Assembly (NCBI GenBank): GCA_022376925.1
Contig: JAIOJX010000031.1
Span: 137,658,854-137,722,853 of the forward strand
Reading direction: 5' to 3'
Length of the DNA stretch: 64,000 nt
From: Tragulus kanchil
Lineage: Eukaryota; Chordata; Mammalia; Artiodactyla; Tragulidae
Positions within the stretch are counted from its first letter, which is position 1. The number at the start of each line of letters is the position of its first letter. Both the position numbers and the translations under genes were made by a program. The notes beneath the pieces were generated by a model. That model was not told the DNA's origin, did not search any database, and saw only the letters and a list, made by a program, of their open reading frames with translations. Shown in pieces: positions 42,001 to 54,000 of the stretch.

Positions 42001-45000
42001 TGAAATCTGTGTTGAAAGAACAGGAAGAAGCAAAGGGACTTACATTCCCACTTACTGTTGAAAGCTACTCTAACGGATACAATTTTGTAAGCATGCTCAG
42101 CACAGTCCCCATCCTTAGCAGTGGCAACTTCAGAAGAACAGCATTGGTTCCTTCTTCTCTGAAAGCCGAGGGCCCCGTCCCCTGGGCTATGAATGGATAC
42201 CTGTCTGTGTCCTGCTAGGAACTGGAGGAGGCGAGTGGTAGGTGAGCAAATGGGTCATGTTTCACATGTATGTATAGCTGCTCCCATTACTGCCTGAGCT
42301 CTGCCTCCTGTCAGACCAGTGAAGGCGTTAGATTCTCACGGAAGTGTGAACCCTCCTGTGAACTGCACATGCAAGGGATCCAGGTTATGTGCTCCTTAGG
42401 AGAATCGAATGCCTGATGACCTGAGGTGGTGCTGAGAGGGTGATGCTTGCACTGGGGACTGGCTGCACATACAGACTATCATTAGCAGAGAGGTTTGACT
42501 GCACAGAGAACACAATAAACCAGCTGCTTGTAGATGCATATCAAAATCCTGTCAGTGCATGACAAATGACAAGCTGCATCTAGTGGGCTCCTACTGATTC
42601 TGCATTAAGGAGAGTTCTATAATTATTGAAGTATATGTTCCAATGTAATAATAATAGAGATAAAGTGCACAATAAATGTAATGTGCTGGAATCCTCTACA
42701 TAATAGCTAGATCATGGAAGCAACCTATATGTCCATTGGCAAATGAATGGATAAAGACACTCTGGTTCATATATACAATTAAATACTTCTCAGCCACAAA
42801 AAGAAATACAGAACATTCAGTCCTAATGAGACGGATGGATCTAGAACCTATTATACAAAGTGAACTAAGTCAAAAAGAGAAGGACAAGTATAGTATACTA
42901 ACACATATACATGAAATCTAGTAAGTTCGTGCTGATAAATACACACACAAAGCATCGATGGAAAAACAGTCATAGAGAAGACTTACAGACATTGGGGAGA
43001 GGGAAAAGTGCGTGAGAGATATGGAAAGAGCAACATGGAACCCTGTACCATCTTACGTAAAAGAGATAACTATTGTCAATGCACTGTGGATCTAAGCGAT
43101 CGTACATGGGGGCTATGAGATGGCCTGGAGGGGTGGGATGGGGGGGATGGGATTTACATATGACTAATCTGGAATTACACATATCTGTAAACAATAAAAC
43201 TCTGCAAAATCAAAAGAAAAATTTAAAAAATATAATGTGCTTGAATCTTCCTGAAACCAACCCCCTCACCACTGGGTCCATGGAAAAATTGTCTTCCACA
43301 AAACTGGTCCCTGATGCCAAAATGATTGGGGACCACTGCTTTACAGGGTGGATGGGACATGTATGTATAGCTGCTCCCATTACTGCCTGAGCTCTGCCTC
43401 CTGTCAGACCAGTGAAGGCGTTAGATTCTCACGGAAGTGTGAACCCTCCTGTGAACTGCACATGCAAGGGATCCAGGTTATGTGCTCCTTAGGAGAATCG
43501 AATGCCTGATGACCTGAGGTGGTGCTGAGAGGGTGATGCTTGCACTGGGGACTGGCTGCACATACAGACTATCATTAGCAGAGAGGTTTGACTGCACAGA
43601 GAACACAATAAACCAGCTGCTTGTAGATGCATATCAAAATCCTGTCAGTGCATGACAAATGACAAGCTGCATCTAGTGGGCTCCTACTGATTCTGCATTA
43701 AGGAGAGTTCTATAATTATTGAAGTATATGTTCCAATGTAATAATAATAGAGATAAAGTGCACAATAAATGTAATGTGCTGGAATCCTCTACATAATAGC
43801 TAGATCATGGAAGCAACCTATATGTCCATTGGCAAATGAATGGATAAAGACACTCTGGTTCATATATACAATTAAATACTTCTCAGCCACAAAAAGAAAT
43901 ACAGAACATTCAGTCCTAATGAGACGGATGGATCTAGAACCTATTATACAAAGTGAACTAAGTCAAAAAGAGAAGGACAAGTATAGTATACTAACACATA
44001 TACATGAAATCTAGTAAGTTCGTGCTGATAAATACACACACAAAGCATCGATGGAAAAACAGTCATAGAGAAGACTTACAGACATTGGGGAGAGGGAAAA
44101 GTGCGTGAGAGATATGGAAAGAGCAACATGGAACCCTGTACCATCTTACGTAAAAGAGATAACTATTGTCAATGCACTGTGGATCTAAGCGATCGTACAT
44201 GGGGGCTATGAGATGGCCTGGAGGGGTGGGATGGGGGGAATGGGATTTACATATGACTAATCTGGAATTACACATATCTGTAAACAATAAAACTCTGCAA
44301 AATCAAAAGAAAAATTTAAAAAATATAATGTGCTTGAATCTTCCTGAAACCAACCCCCTCACCACTGGGTCCATGGAAAAATTGTCTTCCACAAAACTGG
44401 TCCCTGATGCCAAAATGATTGGGGACCACTGCTTTACAGGGTGGATGGGACATAGGAGAGGCAGTGGGCAGATCCCTGGCACAGAACAAGTTGGGATCTG
44501 GCATCTGGGCTCTTCCCAGGCCTTGATTTCTTCCTCCTGCCTGTCCCTGCCACGATACCGGTTGTGATAGAAACACAGAGGTAACAGAGAAACTGTTGCA
44601 GGAAAGAAACCAATCCTTTTTTAAAAAAAATTTGTTTTAAATTTTACTTTTTATTTTTACAGAGTTTTGTTGTTTACAGATATGTATAATCCCAGATAAG
44701 TCATATGTATATCCTTGGCCCCCTCCTTCACCCGCACCCAGTCCCCCATCCCACCCCTCCAGGCTGTCGCACAGCACCCCTGCAGGATCCCCTATTCCCA
44801 TGGCACAATGACAATAGCTATCATTTTCACGTATGCTCGTATAGAAGAAACCAATTATGAATTTATGTTGCATACTGTTTCTTTAACTTGCTTTTCATTG
44901 TTTTTTCTTTTTCATAATCATACTTAATAGCTTGCCTGGAGGACCCTGCCCCTCTGCCTGACTATTAAGCTAAAATGACTTTGTGGAGAACCCTGTCCAC

Positions 45001-48000
45001 CTGTGGATGGTAGGAAAGGAGAAAGTAACACATCCCCTGCCTGAGTCTTGCCATTCTAGGAGATGTTTGCAAGATTAACAGCCTTTTCCTTTGCTTCCTC
45101 CCCTCCCCCCATCTCTGATCTATAAAAGAACCTGGCATCCAGACCCCAATAAGATGGTTATTTTGAAGTGCTAGCCGACCATCTTCTGGTCAGCTGCTTT
45201 CCAAACAAAGCTGTTTTCCTTGCCTCAACACCTCGTCTCTCAGATTCATTGGCCTGTCATGTGGCAGGCAAAGTGAGCTTGGACTCGGTAACAAAACCAA
45301 GAAAAATTCTCCAGGGCAGGGAGGTGTGTCCATGTCAACGATCAGAAAGGAGGCCAGTGGGCCAGGTGTGTGGGGACACAGGGAGGCAACACAGGGCCAG
45401 ACCTCATGGGGCCTCACAGCGCTCAGAAAGGAGGTTAGATTCCATTCTGAGTGCAAAGGAAGCCACTGCAGGTTTCCAAGCTGATGTGACAAGATTAGTT
45501 TACAGGACTAAAAGACCTGTGAGAGTGGTGGGTTATAAGGGTGGGGAGCGAAGGTGAGAGCAGGGAAACCACAGGAGGGGACCATGGGCATCCAGGTGGG
45601 AGATGGCTGGGATTTTCAATTATAAGTGGATCTTCATTTCTGAAAAAGGAAAATAGGGGGAGGAAAACGATACCGGTTGTGATAGAAACACAGAGGTAAC
45701 AGAGAAACTGTTGCAGGAAAGAAACCAATCCTTTTTTAAAAAAAATTTGTTTTAAATTTTACTTTTTATTTTTACAGAGTTTTGTTGTTTACAGATATGT
45801 ATAATCCCAGATAAGTCATATGTATATCCCTGGCCCTCCTCCTCCACCCGCACCCAGTCCCCCCCATCCCACCCCTCCAGGCTGTCGCACAGCACCCCTG
45901 CAGGATCCCCTATTCCCATGGCACAATGACAATAGCTATCATTTTCACGTATGCTCGTATAGAAGAAACCAATTATGAATTTATGTTGCATACTGTTTCT
46001 TTAACTTGCTTTTCATTGTTTTTTCTTTTTCATAATCATACTTAATAGCTTGCCTGGAGGACCCTGCCCCTCTGCCTGACTATTAAGCTAAAATGACTTT
46101 GTGGAGAACCCTGTCCACCTGTGGATGGTAGGAAAGGAGAAAGTAACACATCCCCTGCCTGAGTCTTGCCATTCTAGGAGATGTTTGCAAGATTAACAGC
46201 CTTTTCCTTTGCTTCCTCCCCTCCCCCCATCTCTGATCTATAAAAGAACCTGGCATCCAGACCCCAATAAGATGGTTATTTTGAAGTGCTAGCCGACCAT
46301 CTTCTGGTCAGCTGCTTTCCAAACAAAGCTGTTTTCCTTGCCTCAACACCTCGTCTCTCAGATTCATTGGCCTGTCATGTGGCAGGCAAAGTGAGCTTGG
46401 ACTCGGTAACAAAACCAAGAAAAATTCTCCAGGGCAGGGAGGAGTGTGTCCATGTCAACGATCAGAAAGGAGGCCAGTGGGCCAGGTGTGTGGGGACACA
46501 GGGAGGCAACACAGGGCCAGACCTCATGGGGCCTCACAGCGCTCAGAAAGGAGGTTAGATTCCATTCTGAGTGCAAAGGAAGCCACTGCAGGTTTCCAAG
46601 CTGATGTGACAAGATTAGTTTACAGGACTAAAAGACCTGTGAGAGTGGTGGGTTATAAGGGTGGGGAGCGAAGGTGAGAGCAGGGAAACCACAGGAGGGG
46701 ACCATGGGCATCCAGGTGGGAGATGGCTGGGCTTGATTTTTTTCCTGGATATATGGGAAGGTAGAGAGCAGAGACAATAGGACTTACTGATCAATCAGAT
46801 GTGGGAGAAAAGGAGAACTGTAGGGATGGAGCTGACAGAGAGGGGAAAAGGGAACATCATCAGGTGGGGCTGAGGATCAATAACATAGTTTTAGATATAG
46901 GATGCTTGTGAATCTTCCACGTCCTGTTGGATGCTGAGTGTATGAACTCAGAGTCCAGAAGACAGGCATGGACTGAAGATCACATGTTATTAAGGTTGTC
47001 AAGTATGCATTTGGAAAAGGATCTAAGTTGATGTTGGGTAGATGGAAGGCAATATTAAAAATGACAGGGAGAGGGCTTCCCTGGTGGTCCAGTGGGTGAA
47101 GAGTCCGCCTTGCTGTGTAAGGGGCACTAGTTCGATCCCTGGCCTGGGAAGATCCCACATGCTGAGGAGCAGCTGGGCCGGTGTGTCCAATTAAGAGCCA
47201 GCGCCCTGGAGCACATGCGCCCAGAGCCGGTGCTCTGTAATGAGAGAGGCCACTGCGATGGGAGGCCCACACATGTCAACGAATAAAGATCAATGAAAAA
47301 TAAGTGAAGACTTAGAGGCAAGAAAAGAATTTGTTAAAAACTGACAGAGAGGTAAGAGAAAAACCTGGTACTCTGTGGGTATTGGTCTGGCCCCTTTCTC
47401 TCTGTGCTCCCTGGCAACGATGTCTGGACTGTAGATTTTGGAAACTATTACTGACTGAGGTTTCTTCAGGATACAACAAGGGAATGCAAATGCATGGTTG
47501 TAGAGGCAATTGCAAGAGCATGATTAGAACTCCCAGTCCTTCAAGCATATGAGGCTAAAGAGAGGAGCATTTCAGGAGAAACAAATGCAGAGAGAGCGCT
47601 TTGAGAGCTTCCCCATTGTTTAAAACAATGCAGTCACTAGAAAGAATGAAGAAACAGCAGAAAGTTTTTGTGCTGTGGAAAAAAACTTTATAAATCCTTA
47701 ACTGAAAATAGAAAAACAGTTAATCATGAGATAGTATGCTTCATTTTTTTTCTTCAGAGATAAAAAGGTGAATTAGGAGAAGGAAAGAAGAGGCATTGAT
47801 CTGCAGAAGGTGGTAGCACAGGGTGTCTTTAATCAGAGTAGAAAAAATTCTGGGCAGATGCACACCAGCACTTAACAGTGTTGACCTCTGGGGAGTGGGC
47901 TGGGCATACAGTGGGGGTACTCCCGTTGCTTAAACTTGTTGCATTAACATTTCTGAATCTGAATTAAGTTGAATCGGAATTAGGCTGAAGCACTGAAATG

Positions 48001-51000
48001 TATGTTTTTGCAAGTCAAAATTATCAAATACTGGCAGTCTTCATTTGGTTCAACCAAAACACATTTTGTAATATGAAAGTCCATACTATTCTGTAATAAC
48101 CTAAATGGAGAAAGAATTTGAAAAACAATAGACACATGTATGTGCATAGCTGAATCACTTTGCTGTAATACCTGAAACTAACACCTTGTTCATCAACTAT
48201 ACTCTAATATAAAATAAAAAAGTTTTTAAGTCCAGTAACAGTTTTTAAAGTAAAATCAAGCACAACTCCTGGCACCACATACAGCAGCCCAGGTAGGGTC
48301 AGGCCAGCACAGGGCAAAGTGAGATTCCAGCCACTCTTACCTTGATGCAATGCTCCTACAAACCCAGCTGACAGCCCCGTCAGAATGGTCCTGAAGCCTC
48401 AGGTGCTCAAGAAGTTCCATCTCCTCACCAACTTTCCCCAACACTCACCTCCCCAGAGACTAGGCCAAGCACCAATGAAATGTATGGTTTTGCAAGTCAA
48501 ATTTTCAAATGTTAGTTCAGTGAACCCAGCCCACATCTCAGAGGTAAGCCAGTGAGAATGGCCACCAAGACGGGTAAATGTTGACTTCCACAGGGGAAAT
48601 GGGAGCCCATAAGGGACTCAGAGTCCCTTCCCAAGGTGGGCTCCTCTCTAGACAAAACAGGCGGAAACAGATCCGGGTACCTTTTGGCATTGTTTAAAAC
48701 AATGCAGTCACTAGAAAGAATGAAGAAACAGCAGAAGGTTTTTGTGCTGTGGAAAAAACTTTATAAATCCTTAACTGAAAATAAAAAAACAGTTAATCAT
48801 GAGATAGTATGCTTCATTTTTTTTCTTCAGAGATAAAAAGGTGAATTAGGAGAAGGAAAGAAGAGGCATTGATCTGCAGAAGGTGGTAGCACAGGGTGTC
48901 TTTAATCAGAGTAGAAAAAATTCTGGGCAGATGCACACCAGCACTTAACAGTGTTGACCTCTGGGGAGTGGGCTGGGCATACAGTGGGGGTACTCCCGTT
49001 GCTTAAACTTGTTGCATTAACATTTCTGAATCTGAATTAAGTTGAATCGGAATTAGGCTGAAGCACTGAAATGTATGTTTTTGCAAGTCAAAATTATCAA
49101 ATACTGGCAGTCTTCATTTGGTTCAACCAAAACACATTTTGTAATATGAAAGTCCATACTATTCTGTAATAACCTAAATGGAGAAAGAATTTGAAAACAA
49201 TAGACACATGTATGTGCATAGCTGAATCACTTTGCTGTAATACCTGAAACTAACACCTTGTTCATCAACTATACTCTAATATAAAATAAAAAAGTTTTTA
49301 AGTCCAGTAACAGTTTTTAAAGTAAAATCAAGCACAACTCCTGGCACCACATACAGCAGCCCAGGTAGGGTCAGGCCAGCACAGGGCAAAGTGAGATTCC
49401 AGCCACTCTTACCTTGATGCAATGCTCCTACAAACCCAGCTGACAGCCCCGTCAGAATGGTCCTGAAGCCTCAGGTGCTCAAGAAGTTCCATCTCCTCAC
49501 CAACTTTCCCCAACACTCACCTCCCCAGAGACTAGGCCAAGCACCAATGAAATGTATGGTTTTGCAAGTCAAATTTTCAAATGTTAGTTCAGTGAACCCA
49601 GCCCACATCTCAGAGGTAAGCCAGTGAGAATGGCCACCAAGACGGGTAAATGTTGACTTCCACAGGGGAAATGGGAGCCCATAAGGGACTCAGAGTCCCT
49701 TCCCAAGGTGGGCTCCTCTCTAGACAAAACAGGCGGAAACAGATCCGGGTACCTTTTGGCATTGGTGTCAGATGAGTCATACGGTGACAGTGGGGGGAGG
49801 CTGCCCACAGCCAGCGTGTGCCTGTAGCTTCTCACCATCACTGGCGTGAGCCAGGAGAATGTGGCAAAGGAGAGCAGCCCCGCATCATCCACAGGGTTGG
49901 GCGCCAACCTGAAAGAAGCAAAATGTTCACTGTTCCAGGATGTTGGGGTCATTGCCTGGAGTCCCTGACTGGAATTCTGAATTACAGTGATAGCCACAGC
50001 CATACACAGACCTGTGACTCGCATCACAGCCCTGTGAGCAGCGGTGTGCTGGGCCAACTCCTACCAGCTTGTAAGAGCTGACTGTTCCATTTTTAGGAAT
50101 TCTGCAAGTCAGTTCTTAAACACAGCCAATATTAAAGATTAAATTACATACATGCAAGTAAATTACCTTAAACACAATCTATATGCAACACTCATAGCTT
50201 CCTAGATTATTTTACTAGATTTTCATATCTGTTTTCAGATTATGTAAGTCCATGATCTCTGTGGTAGAAATACGACACATAATAGGACCCCAGTACCATG
50301 CATCCCCTCCCAACTTTGGGATCAGTGACAGCATGTTGAAATCAGCCGTGATGGAAGAATTCACACCATAAGAAAATGGTAAATGCTACAAACAAGAGAA
50401 CTCTTTTAATGAGCCAATTGTCGAACATTTACCAATGACCACCCTTTGGGAAAAGGGTACCTGCTTCATTTGGCATGAAGAAATGGAAACCAGGTAGCTA
50501 ATTACCAGAGGAGTTGGGTGCCTGGTTTTGTTCTCAGGAAGATGAGGAAGGTCAGAGCAGGGTGGGCCACAATGGGGGTGAGCCTGCTCAAGGAGGCAAG
50601 TGCTATGGTCAAATTCATAGTTTAGTGTGAGGATTGAACGGATTAACATATGTAAGCTACTACATAATAGGTGCTTTCCTGGTGGCACTATTGGTAAAGA
50701 ATCTGCCTGCCAAAATGCAGGGTACACAGATACAGTCCTTGGGTCAAGAAGATCCCCCAGAGAAAGAAATGGCGACCCATTCCAGTATTTTGGGGGGTAC
50801 ACAGATACATCCTAGGATTTAAAAAGGGAAATCCGGGTACCTTTTGGCATTGGTGTCAGATGAGTCATACGGTGACAGTGGGGGGAGGCTGCCCACAGCC
50901 AGCGTGTGCCTGTAGCTTCTCACCATCACTGGCGTGAGCCAGGAGAATGTGGCAAAGGAGAGCAGCCCCGCATCATCCACAGGGTTGGGCGCCAACCTGA

Positions 51001-54000
51001 AAGAAGCAAAATGTTCACTGTTCCAGGATGTTGGGGTCATTGCCTGGAGTCCCTGACTGGAATTCTGAATTACAGTGATAGCCACAGCCATACACAGACC
51101 TGTGACTCGCATCACAGCCCTGTGAGCAGCGGTGTGCTGGGCCAACTCCTACCAGCTTGTAAGAGCTGACTGTTCCATTTTTAGGAATTCTGCAAGTCAG
51201 TTCTTAAACACAGCCAATATTAAAGATTAAATTACATACATGCAAGTAAATTACCTTAAACACAATCTATATGCAACACTCATAGCTTCCTAGATTATTT
51301 TACTAGATTTTCATATCTGTTTTCAGATTATGTAAGTCCATGATCTCTGTGGTAGAAATACGACACATAATAGGACCCCAGTACCATGCATCCCCTCCCA
51401 ACTTTGGGATCAGTGACAGCATGTTGAAATCAGCCGTGATGGAAGAATTCACACCATAAGAAAATGGTAAATGCTACAAACAAGAGAACTCTTTTAATGA
51501 GCCAATTGTCGAACATTTACCAATGACCACCCTTTGGGAAAAGGGTACCTGCTTCATTTGGCATGAAGAAATGGAAACCAGGTAGCTAATTACCAGAGGA
51601 GTTGGGTGCCTGGTTTTGTTCTCAGGAAGATGAGGAAGGTCAGAGCAGGGTGGGCCACAATGGGGGTGAGCCTGCTCAAGGAGGCAAGTGCTATGGTCAA
51701 ATTCATAGTTTAGTGTGAGGATTGAACGGATTAACATATGTAAGCTACTACATAATAGGTGCTTTCCTGGTGGCACTATTGGTAAAGAATCTGCCTGCCA
51801 AAATGCAGGGTACACAGATACAGTCCTTGGGTCAAGAAGATCCCCCAGAGAAAGAAATGGCAACCCATTCCAGTAGTCTTGCCTGGGAAATCCCCTGGAA
51901 GAGGAGCCTGGTCAGCTATCATTCCCCCTGTCACAAGAGCTGAACATGACTTAACAACTAAATAACAACATAAATACTAGCTAGCAGTTAAAGGAGGAGG
52001 ACAGGGGAGTTAGATGGAATGGGAAAAGAAAAGCAATAAAGAAGGAAGAGATGTGCTTCTGTCCTTGAGAAACTAACCATCTAAGATGGAATGAGTCAGA
52101 GACACAGTGTGTTATCTACTAATTGCTGAGTGTTTGTTATATTCCAGATTCTGAAAAATCTTTCTACTTGTAGTGGATGCTATCGAGATGCTCTGAGTTG
52201 CAGACTATGTCACATCCACCTCCAGTAGCAGCAGCGAACGACAGCGCTGTGCAGCTCAGGCTCTATTGTCCCATCTTACAGGTGTACTGCGCCTCTTTTC
52301 CCCACCTACAGGACCTTCTCAGAGCATAAGTTCAGCCCAGAACTGCAGTGGGCTAATGCCCTCAAGAAAAAAGCCTTGGGCTTCCCTAGTGGTCCAGTGG
52401 GTAAGGACACTGCCTTGCAGTGCAAGGGGTGCCAGTTCGATCCCTGGCCTGGGAAGATCCCACGTCCCGCGGAGCGGCTCGACCCATGTGTCCAATCACC
52501 GAGCCAGAGCTCTGGAGCGCATGTGCCCAGAGCCGGTGCTCTGCGGCAACAGAGGCCAACTGTGATGGGAGGCCCACACGGGCCAAGGAACAAAGATGGA
52601 TGAAAATAGATAAATGAAAGACCAACAGAAATGACCCGCCCGCCCCTCTCCCTCCCCAACCCACCCCCACCAAAATAAATAAATAAATAATAAATATTAA
52701 AAAAAAAAAAAAGAAGAAGAAAGCCTTACTAAGGAGTATAGAAGCCCACAGACAAATGCCCCCACCCATCCTATGGGTGGAAAACTGTACACATCTTGAG
52801 GGGACCTAGTAGAATCTAGTCCCCATGTCTATGAGCAGTGACATGGATGACATGCCCCATGTTCTTCTTCCCTGCCTCTCTCCCCCCAAATCTTTCCTCC
52901 TGCTTCTTGAAACCACTTCCTAGGTAAACTACTTGCATCCAAGTTTTTCACTCATACTCTTCTTTTGGGAGAACCCAAGCTAAGATAATATTAATAAGGT
53001 GTTCATACGATCCAAGAATGGGAAATCCCCTGGAAGAGGAGCCTGGTCAGCTATCATTCCCCCTGTCACAAGAGCTGAACATGACTTAACAACTAAATAA
53101 CAACATAAATACTAGCTAGCAGTTAAAGGAGGAGGACAGGGGAGTTAGATGGAATGGGAAAAGAAAAGCAATAAAGAAGGAAGAGATGTGCTTCTGTCCT
53201 TGAGAAACTAACCATCTAAGATGGAATGAGTCAGAGACACAGTGTGTTATCTACTAATTGCTGAGTGTTTGTTATATTCCAGATTCTGAAAAATCTTTCT
53301 ACTTGTAGTGGATGCTATCGAGATGCTCTGAGTTGCAGACTATGTCACATCCACCTCCAGTAGCAGCAGCGAACGACAGCGCTGTGCAGCTCAGGCTCTA
53401 TTGTCCCATCTTACAGGTGTACTGCGCCTCTTTTCCCCACCTACAGGACCTTCTCAGAGCATAAGTTCAGCCCAGAACTGCAGTGGGCTAATGCCCTCAA
53501 GAAAAAAGCCTTGGGCTTCCCTAGTGGTCCAGTGGGTAAGGACACTGCCTTGCAGTGCAAGGGGTGCCAGTTCGATCCCTGGCCTGGGAAGATCCCACGT
53601 CCCGCGGAGCGGCTCGACCCATGTGTCCAATCACCGAGCCAGAGCTCTGGAGCGCATGTGCCCAGAGCCGGTGCTCTGCGGCAACAGAGGCCAACTGTGA
53701 TGGGAGGCCCACACGGGCCAAGGAACAAAGATGGATGAAAATAGATAAATGAAAGACCAACAGAAATGACCCGCCCGCCCCTCTCCCTCCCCAACCCACC
53801 CCCACCAAAATAAATAAATAAATAATAAATATTAAAAAAAAAAAAAAGAAGAAGAAAGCCTTACTAAGGAGTATAGAAGCCCACAGACAAATGCCCCCAC
53901 CCATCCTATGGGTGGAAAACTGTACACATCTTGAGGGGACCTAGTAGAATCTAGTCCCCATGTCTATGAGCAGTGACATGGATGACATGCCCCATGTTCT

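Larger units (their letters stand above)
42264..44450 (+). repeat. Tandem duplication D16 (period 1093)
   Basis: 42264-43356 is repeated at 43357-44450. Each unit carries an L1 3' end. Confidence 0.97.
44552..46732 (+). repeat. Tandem duplication D17 (period about 1115)
   Basis: 44552-45611 is repeated at 45667-46732. The 55 nt at 45612-45666 is not shared with the right unit's continuation. Contains an L1 fragment and an LTR. Confidence 0.95.
42007..49752 (-). other. ABCC12 intron between exons 2 and 3
   Basis: Holds D16, D17 and D18: an L1 3' end, a short L1 insertion, the solo LTR, an old repeat, a SINE at 47071 and an L1 terminal fragment. At 43245-43345 there is another old repeat-like block ('ccatggaaaaattgtcttcc'). 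Confidence 0.75.
49743..51875 (+). repeat. Tandem duplication D19 (period 1088)
   Basis: 49743-50787 is repeated at 50831-51875, separated by 43 nt that partly repeats nearby SINE sequence. Contains a full exon 2 in each unit. Confidence 0.96.
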
